Positions 13,801-27,968 of a DNA stretch of 64,000 nt are shown one piece after another; the first letter of the stretch is position 1, and each line of letters opens with the position of its first letter. Both the position numbers and the translations under genes were made by a program. The notes under the pieces are model-generated. The model did not search any database and had not been told where the DNA came from. It saw only the letters and a list, made by a program, of their open reading frames with translations. The DNA is from Rhynochetos jubatus (taxonomy: Eukaryota > Chordata > Aves > Eurypygiformes > Rhynochetidae): positions 41,242,118 to 41,306,117 of the forward strand of contig CM050653.1 in assembly GCA_027574665.1 (NCBI GenBank). The letters run 5' to 3'.

Positions 13801-16800
13801 TGAAGTACTAAATTATTCCTTGTCTCTTTTGGAAGGACAACGGAGAAGATTTGAGCCCTTTGAAGCTCTCCCTCTCCCCATATGTATGTGTATAAATATA
13901 TCTATACATACGTATAGCCTGTCTTCCATGATCTGTATTTGGTAGTCATGAGTGGAATGTACCTGAACTGTGTTTTTGCAGTCAGAGAAAGTTTAGCATG
14001 CTATTATCAACTGAATTAAATATCTAAAGATCTAATAAATGTAACTGAAATTTCTACTTTTGCAGAAACTATAGACTTTTACATTGACAGAAGACCTAAT
14101 ATTTAGTCTAAATTGCATAAGATACTTTAACCTATACTCAAAAACATATTCCCCCTAGCCTATCCCAGTGCTCTCCAACTCTTAAAGTTAGCATTTTCCC
14201 CAGTTGGAAAAGAAATCACACTCTCAGAAATTTAAGCCCACCACTTCTTGTCTCAGCTGTCGCTGAGGTGGAAAGCAAAGCAGACTCCTTCCTTTGGCAC
14301 CTTGTCATATATCTGAAGGATGCTACGTTGTATCCTCCCACTCTTCTGATCAAACAGCCTTCGTCTTCCTAGATCGTTTATCCTATCTCAAGACTGCTGA
14401 TTTCCCCACATCCCTTTGCAACATATGTGTTTGCCTGTATAACACAGTAGCTGCTGTAGGGAAACTTGGCATGAATCCACACAAATCTGACAGGCATTTA
14501 GATCCCTATGTGTCCTGTTTCTAAAGTTTGTAGGACTCTTCACATTGCCTTCAAGAGGGGCTCTATCAGATCCCATTTATGGCAGCATATGTGTTCAGCT
14601 TGCTTACTACAGGTATACTGAAAGATAAGGAAAAGCCAAGATTCTTCTCTAAAAAAGGATCACACGCAGTCTGTAATTCACTTTTGAGCTGACATAACCC
14701 ATGAGGACAAAGCAGTAACCTTGGCTCGGACACACACTGGCTTTTCTCTTTTGTGTTGCACTTCAACATACTTTTTCTTTCTGTGTAGTGTTTCAGAAGT
14801 ACTGAAGGTTCCTCATCAGTGAGGCTCTGAGCAAGTCACCAGCCCACAAATCAAACTTCTCTGGGGATCTGGTTAGCAGTTGGTCCAGCAGTACATACAC
14901 AAACTCTTTAGTTAATGGAAAATCTAGTTTACAGAATCCATGTATTTTCTGAATCACAGGTCAAGAAAACTACTTACTACAATTGTAATCTGTCAGTGAG
15001 GTTTAACATCTACCAGCACAGTATTTCCTATGGTTCAAAGTGAAAAATAATTTAAGAAAAGGCTAACACTTGATTTAAAGAGTTTGCAGTGATCAAAATA
15101 CCAGTGGTTTGTGATTTTTATTTCCCCTGCTTCATAAGAAAATATGTGAAAGCCAGAAAGACCAAAGATCAGACATGAGCAGGATATCTAAAAAAAGAAC
15201 TGAAACTCAGCTTCAACCTTGATCATATTAAAAAAAAAAATCCAAACTCATCCCTTTTAATTGGCCTCTGTACAGTTAAAAGTGTAACATGAAATTTTCA
15301 AATGCAAAACTTACTGAGTCATTTAATAGTGACCATAAATGAAAACAAACTAAACAGTTTGCAGACATCATTTGATAAGCTGCATGGATGAACATCTTAA
15401 GGTCTTTATGGTTTTAAATATTTTTATCCAAGTGTGTAGTGGACAGATATAATTGGGATGGAAACCAGCAAATAACTGCAACGATCAATGAAGCTGACAG
15501 CATCTAAAGACAACCTTTTCTTAGCTTGAAAGGTGTTTATAAATACAGCACTAGTTATTTTAGTCTCTCTCTATGTTTCATTATCTTAATGCCATCTTTC
15601 AACTGCAGTAAACACTTCCTGCTGCAAAATGAGTTACCTAGGCTGCATCTTAGACATGAAAATTCTCATTTCAACTAGAGTACAAGATCAAAATAGACTC
15701 AAAGACTGTAAGTGACTTGAAAAAACCAGTTCTGACTGCTCCTCCACTGGTCAAGATGCATCATTCATGCATTCTCTTTAGGACAACTTCTATGCAGTGT
15801 TTTAGTACATGAGACAGGGTTACTCATTAGAAATTGATTCTAGACAATGTTGAGATTAGACCACAATCAAACTTAAATATATCTTCATGATACACGGCAC
15901 AAGGTGCTGCAGACATGACTACAGTTTAAGAAGCCAGTTGGCCACAGTTATCACCTACAGGAGCCAACACAAACCACAATACTAGCTTGCTATGAAGAAA
16001 CAGGCATCAAAAGAATGGGTTGTAAGCATACAAAACATCTAAAACATCCCTTTCTTTGGAGTAGATGGCACCGCAGGCTATCCCCAAATTTGGCAGCATG
16101 ACCAGGGTATGATTAGAATGGACAGGGAAAGCACTGATTTACCGTGTTTTCACAGTGGCTTGGATTGGAGAAGATTTCTGTCAGTCCTCAAGCACAAAAC
16201 CAAGCACTGCTGCCCAGAGGAGGATTTAAGAAACTTTAGTGGTAGAAACAGCTGTTCTTTCTTTAATGGATATTTATGCTGAATAAAAAAATATACATGC
16301 AGTCTCAGGGACACTTGAAAACTTTCATAATTAGACCCAGGGAATTCTTCATAATAAAGACAGACAAAACAGTTTTAGTAGTTTAGGGTGGCAGGTCAGG
16401 GGAATTATTGGTTTATTCAGGTAAAATTCAGCACATACACAGAAAAAAATGCTGCAGTGATTCCTTTTGACAAATACAAAACTAAACCATTCTGATTTCT
16501 TCAGAACTCATTTGCAATAGGATGTAGTGCCATTATCTCCCTTCTAGTATGTGTAGTCATAGTCAAGACACAAAGACAAGAGAATCAGGGTCAACTTCCG
16601 CTCATGCGACCTTAGGGCACTGAAATGAATCTCTCCCACCCTTCCCAACAGACTGAGGTCTCTTGAAGCAATGACACTTTCTCACCCTCAAACAAGAGTG
16701 ACATCACAATCTACCTGTAGACATCCACTTTCTTTTTATGCTGATGAAGATGTGATGACTGATCTAAGATAAGATACCTGCTCTCTGCATACAATCTTTT

Positions 16801-17514
16801 TGCAGTGGCAGCCCAACTCCTTACTCTTAGTAGCACAGACATCAGAAGCAATGACAATCAGAATTCCAGTTCAGAATGCAACCTGAGGCTGCCTCTGGTA
16901 TACTTGCTTTTATATTTAAGATTAATCTTCTACCATATTTCCTTAAAATAGATTCCAGCAAAGTTTCAGCCAGCCACCCTCCACTCTTCATTGCTATTCT
17001 GTCTTCTGAAATACTACAGGATAGAAGTAACTTTTCAGCTCCAAAATATCTACAGAATTTAGGTCAGAAAAGCATTATACTACAAATGCTATTAAATTAC
17101 GGAAGGCTTGCTTTCTCCACCTAGTGGCTAAAATACAAAGCTAATATTCTGTACTATACAAGTGTCCTAAAGAAAAAAGGAAAAAAAGACACAATAAAGA
17201 AAAGATAAATCCCCTGATTCCTTAATACTTTGGGGAATTAATTTTATCTGAAAAACTGACAAGGTTTTTCTCTCCTCTCCCTCCCAATAAAAGAACCTTT
17301 GCCTTTTCAGGCAGATCAAGTGACATGGATCTTGTCCTCAATGTAAGCTTGCTAGGCTAAGATCCCTGGAGGTTCAAATAATCTGTTTTCTTACCGAAGA
17401 GTCACAGTGCAAACAAATCAGCCTATTATGTGTCTATTATGACACCGAGATCTGCCCAGACGCACGCTGAGCAACATGAGATGAAGAAATGCAAAGGTGC
17501 TATTTTTCTAACAT
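10841..17514. other. Intergenic, nothing recognised except a small hairpin
   Basis: AT-rich sequence without coding signature. It contains the imperfect TA-rich hairpin near 13.9 kb and short A-runs (for example near 15231). Confidence 0.75.
13880..13915. repeat. Imperfect AT-rich hairpin
   Basis: ATATGTATG-TG-TATA on the left faces TATACATACGTAT (13903-13915), forming a 13-pair stem with a two-base bulge and one T-G pair. It is probably derived from a TA/TG simple repeat. Confidence 0.7.
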
Positions 17515-17690
17515 TAGAATCAGAGTCTTTCAGGTTGGAAAAGACCTTTAAGATCATCAAGTCCAACCATTAACCTAGCGCTGCCAAGTCCACCACAAGA
17601 CCACGTCCTTAAGTACCATGTCTACACACTTCTTAAATACCAGCAGGGACAGTGTCACAGCACTCAGTGAATACCTCCAACAGGATTGCC
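17515..17690 (-). mobile_element. CR1 LINE 3' tail fragment
   Basis: On the plus strand the sequence AGGTTGGAAAAGACCTTTAA, then GATCATCAAGTCCAACCAT, is the reverse complement of the standard avian CR1 3' end. A diverged continuation (CACACTTCTTAAATACC, CAGGGACAGTG) follows. The fragment fades at about 17680-17700 and has no coding content. It is a typical short 5'-truncated copy. Confidence 0.9.
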
Positions 17691-20600
17691 CTTCATCTGG
17701 ATGACCCTCCTGCTTATAGGCTTTGTAGGAACATCATATGCTTCATCTGGTCCACAGGACCCAAACTGGTTCCTTCATGACTGTAGATGAAGTTTACTGT
17801 GTATGTAATTATTTTCCAAGGCCAAATGAAATCGATATAAGGAAACAAGAATGCTGATGAGCCCTATCTAGGAAGCAAAGCAATCAGGAAAAGTAACCAA
17901 GTTGCTGCCCTGAGAAGTTGTTCTTGCTAGCTTGCCCGCCCTTCCTTCCCCAACTCCAAGTAGCAATGAATACCAGTATCACCTGTTGGGGAAAGCTTAT
18001 AGAAATTAAACTGCAGAAGTTTAAATACAGCTAGAATACAAACCCATTTGTGATTACATCACCTGTCATTTCCTCTAAGACACAAAATGGAAACAGTCCA
18101 TCCTCTGATTACCTTAAGATAGGATCTCACCTACATCTGGGTACACCAAGTTGGACTTCCAAATGCAGTGTAGTCTTCCAGAGCTCTCTTTGCAAACAAA
18201 GGAGAAAGGCCAGGTAACTCACTTCCTGGAGGCACCTTTCTCAGGGCTTGGTTGAGGGTGAGCTGCACTGGTTTCTGTAAGGTCCATCTCCCTAGAAGAG
18301 ACCTAGGAAGGCTAGCTCAGAATCAAACCATCTCTAATGTGGGGTGCTAAAGTAGAGCAGATTATTTGCACCCTAGCATACTAGGACTGGAATTTTCAAA
18401 TGCTACATGCTTTACTTTTTGACCTAAAGAGCCACTAGCCTCTCAGATCAAGTATTGCATTTTCAAGATCACAAGCCCAGTCAGCATAGTTCTAGTTCAG
18501 AAAAGCAGGGGGGAGACAGGGAGGCAGAAGAAAGTTTTCTATTCATCCCCCCCACCCCCCACTCCCTTCCTCCCCTGCTGCCATCAGCTAATCATCCAAT
18601 CTAATGAGCTCTCAGTTTCAGAGAATGGAGACAGGCAAGTGACTGATGAAATACTGAGAGAAGTTTTTCCACTTTCTAATAGCCCAGTCCAATGAATTCT
18701 GGGGTACTGTAGAAGTAGTCTGGCTCAGCAGCTACCCACTACTTTTGGTACATGCAGATTTGGATAGACATCACAAATCCCTCACCAACTGTATCATGAA
18801 GGGCATGGCTCTGTGAAAAGCATCTCTATCATCTCTCTAGCAACAAGAAACAATAGGAAAAAAATCTTCCACTGCTCTTAATACCCCATAAACCCAGTCC
18901 TATACTAATCTATATTTGTACTTGTTCTAGAAAGCCAGGGAATTCAATGTGTTTATGTTTACAAAGAAGAGAGCCAAAGGAGCCTCAAATTCTCCATGCA
19001 GAATGAACATTGCAAAATAGCTGGAATTACTACAAACATGTTTTCAGTTAGGGAAAATGCATAAGGTTGGTTTGAGTTAAATGGAATTTATGTTTACTCT
19101 TAAAATTCAGCACATGGTTAAGTGCTTTCCTGAATAGCGATTGATTTAGAACTGTATTTGAAAGTTTTGCAGGTCTGGATAACCTGTACATCAATGACAG
19201 TCATGAAAAGAACTATTTTATTTCAGGATTTTCAACATTATAGGAGAGTTACAAAACAAAATGTTAAAAAAACCCACAGCACAACATATGGGGAGAATAG
19301 ACATTATTTGTGTAGTTTCTAAAGCTATTGGGGGTGGTGAGGAAAAGGGCTTATTTTTGTAACATTTATACTGAGGACATCCAGTGGATATACCACTATC
19401 TTCATCAATGGGTCATCCGTCTCTTAAAGCACAAAAAGCTGAACTACACCATATTTGGGGAAATATTATAATTTATATTATGTAAGATAAATTTGAGATA
19501 GATTGTTAATTGGCAGTGTCCTTTCAGAGTTACAATACCAAGTCACACTAAATGTCAGAGAAAGGCGCTTCCTTAACAATGTATTGTAAGAAGAAATATT
19601 ACTGACCTACTTCCACTCTTCAAGCAGTGGAAAGTATTGCCCAGACACTTGCACTGTTATGAAATTTAGCAATAGTTTAACGCAGTTTAGGAAGCATCAT
19701 CACCCAACTGCTTAGCGCCTAGAAGTAATAATCTTTTCTGTGTTTCTAATTAGTAATGTGTATCACTACAGCAGTGTATGATATAGCAGTACACATTAGT
19801 AACATGCCTTCTACACCCTGAGACGGTGGGGCTTAGAAAACAAGTAACCTACTTCTGAAATATTCAAAAAAGTACAGGGTTCTGCCTTAACATCCTGCAC
19901 TTTCCACCTGTGAACAAGCTTAATACTTAGAGCTAGATATTGCATAACACTTCATTCACAATCCCCTTTTTAAAATATTTCGTATTTCCTCCATGTCCAA
20001 TTGAAGCAAGAACAACATATCCTGCATGTTTCCATAAACCAATACAGGGTCACAACATCCTTTTCAGCTCAAACAGGTTGTTACTTCAGGTCTTACATGA
20101 GTCATACTACATCAGGCAGTGCAGCACCAAGCCCTAGAACAAGAGACCCAATGGTCTTACATGGCACAGCACGCTACCATGCAAAGCCATCAGCATGCTG
20201 ATGATTGATGCTGAGATAACAGGAGTAATCTGGCTGCGTTTGTGCAGTACTATACTCAGGTTAGTCCACCTTTTCACAAAGCTGATAAGCAAGTACTGTT
20301 GCCATTTTAGTAAAGGAATCAAGGTATGGATAAATGCCTGCTATACAGAAGTGACCAAAGCCTGTTACCACAGAACCTTTGCTACAAAAGCCAAAAATTT
20401 ATATTGATATAGTATATTATTTTAAAATAGGTAACTCTGAAGTTCCAAGCACTGCATTACTGACAATACCTTTCTACAGTGTGGGTAAGATTACTGTAAC
20501 CTGCTAAACATCATAAGGCTGCTAGTCACACTGCCTTTCTCTAAAAATCTAGCTTAGCATCTGCCTCTTCAGTGAAGGGTAACACCAACCCAATGATGCA

Positions 20601-23134
20601 TATAGGTGACATTGCTAGGTTAAATCTCCTTTTCTATGCTATCAAGACCCAAGGTGGAAATCTTGAAGCAGCTCTTTTGTTAAATCCCTTACTAGCAATC
20701 TCCAATTTAAGTTCGCTCTATCTGACCAAAGGGATAGGAACACAGATCAATAGTACAGAGAGATAGAGCAGGACAACTCTTTCAATTCACAGCATTGTTG
20801 GGAGAATTTGCAATTACATTTCAAGCAGGATCTAGAAATATCTGTACACTACATCTGCTTTGTGACTTGTCTTAATGGCATCATCTCAGCACCAAATGGA
20901 TCCTTTGGCCTATCACTCAGAACACTTCTGCTTGGGGCCAAGTCTGCTTTAATAAATCTTGGGCCACTTCTGTTCCCACAAAAAGACATCCCAAATATAA
21001 GCAAGAGCATTCACATTATCATCTAAGAAACTACCAAAATATTTGGAATCTAATACAGGTTGACAGAAGCCTCACAAGACAGGCTGCAGGAACGGAGCTG
21101 CATGCATTTCCCACTCAGACACAGGCTATTTTTAGATGATATTGGCTCACTAGCCAAGCAAGATTTACTGCTATCCTAAAGGTGAGATGGAAGGGCAGCA
21201 CAACTCATCACTGACTCAGTGAAAACGAATGTAAGTGTTGCAAACGAGAGGGTTTTGCCTTTATTTTTTTGACGATGTCATTAATATTCTCTAAGTTACT
21301 TAAAGGAGAATAGGCATTTTTGTTTCATTTTGCTTTTTTGCAAGGATTGCTTAATATTCTACTTTGATACACAAGTTATATGTGTGTATATGCTACAGCC
21401 AGCAGTCGAAGGCGATCATGCATTCATATTCCACATTTCCACCAGGAAATACAATATGCTGGTGGTATAAATGACAGCTATTTGCACTGCTTAGTCTTCA
21501 GACCTGGCAAAGGTTATTAATAGTCAGCATGCACCATAAGACTCTGTGCTCTTCTGCAGTGCTTAGGGGACTGAAATAATGAAGCTGTCGGCAACATCTT
21601 TTTAAGAGGTAATTGCAGGTAAAAACAGAAGCAGAAATGAGAAAAAAATCCATGGCTATAATCAGTGGATTACCTGGGCAGGGGGAGAGAGAAGGGGAGA
21701 AAAGGCCCACCACAGGCTCTGACGCTTCCCACATTGTCCCAAGCTATTTCACTCTGCTGAAGCAATTTCACATTGAGGTAATTGAGACTTTCAGAGGCTG
21801 ATTCCCCATCACCACACACCTTGTATTTCTGCTGCAGTGCAATTTCACTGTACAACATTTTCCTTCAATCGTCTGCTTGAGCAGACAATTAAAACATAGT
21901 ACCACATTAAGCTTATACTCCACCACCTACTAGAAGGAAATCCAGAAGATGAAAGAGCCGCTTCAAATCAGCATTGCTGCAAATAAGGGAGAGTTTGTAA
22001 GAGCAGAACCTTGAGACAGAAATGAATCAGTTTATCCAAACTCATTTTTGTCCCAAAAATACGCATTTCAGCTTTCTGAAACTTCAAGAGATTCCGATTT
22101 AAACTGGTACTTAAGACTGCAGCCATATTTCAGTTTAGATAGGATCTTACAAGTCCTTTTCAGATTGCCTTACTATACATGACTTAGACACATTTTAAGT
22201 GCATCGATGCTCTGTGTTTTAATGCAGTCCAGACAGATCATCTACACTACATCAACTCTTTCTGTGGCAACCGGGGTAACGTTTTACCTGTAGAAACTAC
22301 TTATCCTTCAACTCCTGCCTAGCACGATGCCAGTTGTAATTTCCCAATAAATCTCAGGAGACGGACTAGCAACTGAAAGAAAGAGAAACCTGCAGCTATG
22401 CAGTGATACATGCCTAGCTCTCATCTACAAACTGCTCCTAAGAGTGGCTTAGAGTCATAATAAGCACTGATCTGATGGAGGGCCTTGTTGTTTGTGGGTA
22501 GGTATTCTTCCTGGCTTTTGGTTGGTTGGTTTTAAATGCCAAGCCCCACAGTTAGACTAACAGTAATTGACTAGGGTCATGATCAACACTAACATTTTTT
22601 TTTGATGAGTATCACTCTTGCCTTATACTTCAGTCTCACATGCTAATGTTTTTTTCAGCCTGTTTCAGAGTTCACATTTTATACTCCAAGTGTAGCACTG
22701 AAGCATCTCAAGAGCTGTTTTCATGACCCCGGACACATTCCAAGGTTACTTCAAATTCCACAAGTTCCCTCATCTCCTTCCTCCCCAATAAATATCCAAT
22801 ACCTAAAGTTCAAGCGTGCACAGGTTATGCCTAAGCGTCAGCTAATATATGTTGTCAGTGCTCAACAGTCCTGCTCACCAGTGAATGGGTTGAGGGAGCA
22901 GAGGAGCATCTATTACACCCCCATTCAACCTGCGCACACAAGAATGTCTCAGATGTGCTCCTGTGTCTTACACTATAAACATAGTCCCCATTACCCAAAA
23001 TTAAAAGGATGTGCCAGCTTTGAGACAGGTATTCCACACTGTTTCCCTGGTTATTAACCAGGTTGCTAAAACAAGGACAGTAGCTTTAAATTAGACTTTC
23101 AAAGGTGCAGAGACCTGCTTCTTTCCTTGATGTG
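17691..23134. other. Intergenic, nothing recognised
   Basis: No gene or clear interspersed repeat. A C-rich pyrimidine block occurs near 18545-18576. Confidence 0.75.
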
Positions 23135-23612
23135 AAATCACAGATTCACCAAGTGTTACGGGTTGGAAGGGACCTCTAGAGAACATCTAGTCCAGCCCCC
23201 CTGCCAGAGCAGGATCACCCAGAGCAGATCACACAGGAACAAGTCCAGGCGGCTTTGGAAAGTCTCCAGGGAAGGAGACTCCCCCACCTCTCTGGGCAGC
23301 CTGTCCCAGTGCTCTGGCACCCTCACAGGGAAGAAGGCTTTCCTCATGTTCAGGCTGAACCTTCTGTTTTCCAGTTTATGACCACTGCCCCTAGTCCTGT
23401 CACTGGACACCACTGAGAAGAGCCTGGCCCCATCCTCCTGACACCCACCCTTTAGATACTGATCAGCATTGATAAGATCCCCCCTCAGCCTCCTCTTCTC
23501 CAAGCTGAACAGCCCCAGCTCTCTCAGCCTTCCCACATACGGAAGGTGCTCCAGGCCCTTAATCATTTTAGTAGCCCTGCGCTGGACAAAATCACTGCTG
23601 CAGCAAGTTCCC
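23135..23612 (-). mobile_element. CR1 LINE, 5'-truncated 3' end with open ORF2 C-terminus
   Basis: The minus strand encodes the C-terminal part of CR1 ORF2 in one open frame with recognisable family wording: [16 protein letters not shown], then [19 protein letters not shown], then DRTRG and HWDRLPREV. These follow the reverse-transcriptase core in the family. The 3' end on the plus strand reads as the usual inverted CR1 tail (TCACAGATTCACC, then GGTTGGAAGGGACCTC). The element is truncated at about 23612, so the catalytic RT domain and endonuclease are missing and it cannot be autonomous. An intact frame over about 150 codons suggests a fairly young copy compared with others in the window. Confidence 0.92.
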
Positions 23613-26600
23613 TGATGCCGATCTTCCTGTTCCCCTCCCACAGTAACAGGAACAGCAAGTGAGATTTGAGCACCTTCACTGCAGAGTGAATCCTTGTCCT
23701 GCCTCCTCTCAGTGGCTTCATTTTACCACCCTCTTGGAATTTTTTTTTTCTGCTAAGACAAACACATCTAGGAATACACCATGCACTCACAGGAGCTGCT
23801 GCCTTACTTTCTGGTGTAAGTAAACATTATCAATTTGTAACAAAAAACCACCCCAAAAAAGAACAACTCCAAAACAGCAAAGAAAAACACCAAAACCCAT
23901 ACAACAACCACCAAACTCCCCTATCCTGTAGAGACTGAAAATAAATATTCTGGGCACATGGGGGTTTTTGGTTTTGTTTTTTAAATTAAGGGGATTTCTA
24001 AGTTTTTCTGTTGTTTTCTGCCTGTTAGTATGTTTTAGGGGAATTTCTGATGTTTAACAGACCACAGCTAATTATTTCTCAACCTGATGGTTAACTTTAC
24101 CAAGTTTGAGAGAAGACAGAGGTCTTGAAGTAACAGTATATATTTCTTTTAATACACTTTTTTCCATTACAGGGGAATTTCAGACAAGATGATGAACACC
24201 TCTGATGAAGGCTCATTAGCCTAGACAGGCTTGCCATTTGGCACCCATCTACCAGGCAGACCACATCTAGCTCTGACCCAGCCACAGGACGATGAACTTA
24301 GAGATCTGAAGGGCTTGAGTGGGGATAGATCAGAGAGGGCGATGATAAGAGCACAATTGGAAACAGGAAGACATGCAAGTATTGCAACAGCAGACTGATG
24401 GGAAGGTAGGGAAAGGAAGAGGAGGCAAGATCCAAATACATAGGAACTCGGGCTTCATTAACTCAGCCACAACTGATTTATTGTTGTCAGTATTCCTGTT
24501 CAGAATCACAACAGACACATTCATTTATTCTTCCTGCATTTCTCATTATTTCTATGGGAAAGACTCCAATAAAAGTAAGTGCAACACCAACAAATTAAAC
24601 TTCTTACAGCTGCACCCATACAAACCTAACATCGTTCTTCCATCTTCTGCCATGCATCACCCTCAGAAACATACACTGTGAAGAAGGGGTAGGTGAAGAG
24701 CTAAGGCTTATTATTTCACATTGGTCTGTGAAAATGAGATGTCGAAATATGTTTTCAAATTCTGATACAACTTGTATGGTTGCACATATAAGAAAAAAAT
24801 GATGGCTGAAAAACAATCTTAGTGGGAGACGTGCTAGATATTGGTTAAGGGGATGAATTTGTTAATGCTCCTTTTCCCTAATAGCTCAAAAGTAGACAGG
24901 CAATTGTGCACTATTTTGTATAAAAATTTTATATTAAAATGACAGTCCTAGAAAAATATTGCAGCACCCCTGGGATTCAAAGGCAGTCGTATATCATAAT
25001 TTCACGTCAGAAGGCATACGGGCCATGTTTTCCTGCTAGGAAGCATATCCTATTGAATTTGTTGACACTGCAATGTAATACACATATATTAAGTAAACAT
25101 GGGGAACTGTTTATCCTGAGACACGGCTGTATGGCTTTCACTCACTTCAGTGACTACACAAGGGCACATCCAGACCACTGTTTTCAGTGTAAGTTCAAAC
25201 GCAGCAATAAAAGTCTACCAGCAGGAAAGTAAATGACATTGCTGTGTCTGAAACAGAAAGGAAAGGCTAGGGTATACTTTTACTTATGTGTTTGGTTGTC
25301 AGTTCATTCATTAAGAAATATTAAAGTATAACCATGCAATTACTAGTTTAGCTAATCATAGACAAGAATCTCAACTAATAAGCTGGCATGCTTCTGCTAT
25401 TGTTAATGAAATCATGGTAGTTCATAACAGTTGAAGGTATAGTTTCTGTTATCATTGATTAATTATTGGCCTGGCACCATACAATTATGGAATAATTCAT
25501 TATTAGTTATTTTGGAGAAAGTTACACTGCAAGTTGTGGTTCTTAGACCTTAAGTGGAAAACCTAAAGAATCAGTTCACAATTCAAAAGTTTCCCTTATT
25601 TTAAGTTTTTGGTTAAAAAATGGGGTGGGATTTTCTGCCAGGCTTCTGTAACACATCAGGAAGTAATACATTGGGTTCAAGTGCTCTGCTTTAACATGAT
25701 TTCATTTTCTGATTGGAGAAAATGCAGAAAAAATAATAAAAAAGAGAAAATTACACCTTATTGTAGGCCCATAAATGGTTCCCTCAGATACTGAAAAATG
25801 TAAATACAAATCCAGCAATACTACATTTTACATTTAGTTAACTGCACCTCCATTTTGCCTTTACCTGAAATCATATCACCTGCTGCATACTCATGTTTTA
25901 ATAGGTTCACCTGCCAAAACAAGCTTTCTGGTCACTACGCCCTACTCTAAAACTGCAATAAACAAAATACCAACACCAATCCAAACAAACAAAAAAGGGA
26001 AGAGTAAAATTTTGTAGCATTGGCTGTCATTGTTGAATTACATATCAAAGAAAAGAGTTTTATTTCCATAGGTTTGTTTGCTTTGGTAGTTGATGTCTCT
26101 TCCTCTTTTGTGTTTTAAAAGCTGGCTTTAACAAAGTGACATCTTAAAAGGCCTCCTTATTCACAGCTTGAAGTTGAAATGGAATCAAGCCAGAGCTGGA
26201 ATGGCTTTCCAAATTAGCAAAGGAACCTACTGTTGAAGTAGACTATTACCCTGCCCTGTGTTTGTGTGCACAGCCTTATTTCCTCAAGCCTACGACTGGG
26301 CTAGATACCATTTACTCACCTCACAAAGCTGTCTCCTTTCTGTTCTTCTTGTCAAAGAATTTAGTTAAAACAAAAGAAAAATCAGCATCAAGTCTTTTGT
26401 GCTTGAAAGCACTTTGCCACTTCAAATGGCCAAACAGCATCACATCATTTAGGCACTAACAACGAAAGAGTCTTGAAGCATTCAAGGAAAACACAGCAGG
26501 CTCTGTTTTCAAAGGGGCTGGGCAGAAGCTCTGAACACCTCATGCCTAGTGAGTGTTTATGTGGTGCGAGTAGTTGCATGCAACAGGGCAGGGCTGCAAT

Positions 26601-27968
26601 CACACCAACAGTGCAAATCATACACATCGGCTGGGTTGCAGGTCTGTCAACAAAGCTCTTCAAAAATATCCAGATTCAAAGCATTTTTTTTTCCTGAATG
26701 CACCCAAACCCATACATTTTGGTAAGACCAACAGATAAAACCACTTTACAAATGGGAAGCCTAAGTTGTGGAAAAGCACAAGGAGTACTTTAAAGAGTTA
26801 AAGCCAGAGATAGCATGTCCTTCCCGTTTTAACTTTCCTACCCTTGCATAGAAGGATCTTGAATTTTAATGCAGATTAAGAGAAATTACCTAGTTATCAG
26901 GCTGACTTGCTTACAGGTATTAGCATTCACAAGGCAGTCTAGCATGCAAAGATGATGGGTAGTGATTTCCCAGATGTCTCTTGATCATTTTCTCCACAAT
27001 TTTAGTTCACACTGAAATCCTCACTCATTGTGAGCAAATGTGCTCCTTACAGAGACACTCCAGAACCTGGGAGCAATGAAGAAGGGCAACAACAGCAGAG
27101 CTACTCTGCAGCTCCTGGGAGATGAAGGGAAAATAGCACATGCCACCAACTGCATTATGCCTTGGGCTGCAGCCATACCACAGTTCTGCCTTGCAACCAA
27201 AAAGCTCTATGCTGACAAAATTTAAAATAAAGAGAGCTAAAAGTAGGAGTTTCATAACAAAGTAAAGGGCACATACAGAGCCTAAAACCACCAGTAAAGT
27301 TACAGCAAACATAATACCACATGTCAAAGACACTGAAGAAACTGCTGACTACGATAACAAACCACTTTTGAAAAATTACAACCTAATTCCACCTTGCCAA
27401 GTAAGTTGGATGACACGTTAACCCCCAAAGCAGACAGTGTTACTTACAGTTTCCTTTCTCAGCCACCTTGCTGCACTCCTTGGGCTTCAAAAACAACGCT
27501 AAGATAGAGCTCCACAGAATCAGGCACCTCTAGGGTAGCATCCAGAGACAGGTAAAGGGAACCACATATAACCTCACATATCTGGCAGACGTCCTCCTCA
27601 GCTGCAAGCATTTTTAATTAACCACCTGGAAAGGGCAGATGCAGCTAGACTGACCCACCTTTCCCTGCCACATGCACTAATCCCCAAAACCTGGGTGCAA
27701 TTCAGCCCAGCCCCAGTGATTTTCTTCTTCCAGCAAGACAAGAGCCCCTCAGAACCTACCCTGAGTGCCGAGGTGGTCTCCCATTTCTGCAAAGCCCTGA
27801 TGGGTGGAGCTGAACGTCTTTTCCCACCTCTCTGCCCACAGTGGTGGTCATGCACAGCACGAACTCACTATGAGGGGCAGCATATAGGTGCTTGTCTGCC
27901 ATTTACTGTGTGCATCAAGTATTTCATTGACAGATAGAAATGGAGGCAGCTTCTGTGCTGGGAATCAT
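23613..27968. other. Intergenic, nothing recognised
   Basis: No gene was found. Bases 23838-23925 are almost free of T and G on the plus strand (CCACCCC and ACAAC motifs), a strand-asymmetric simple region. GC content rises from about 27.5 kb towards the inverted-repeat cluster. Confidence 0.7.

Noticed and set aside
27025..27333. 102-codon minus-strand frame with hydrophobic stretch
   Set aside because: Hydrophobicity follows from T-rich codons. Codon use looks random, there is no family resemblance, and competing frames are open on the other strand.
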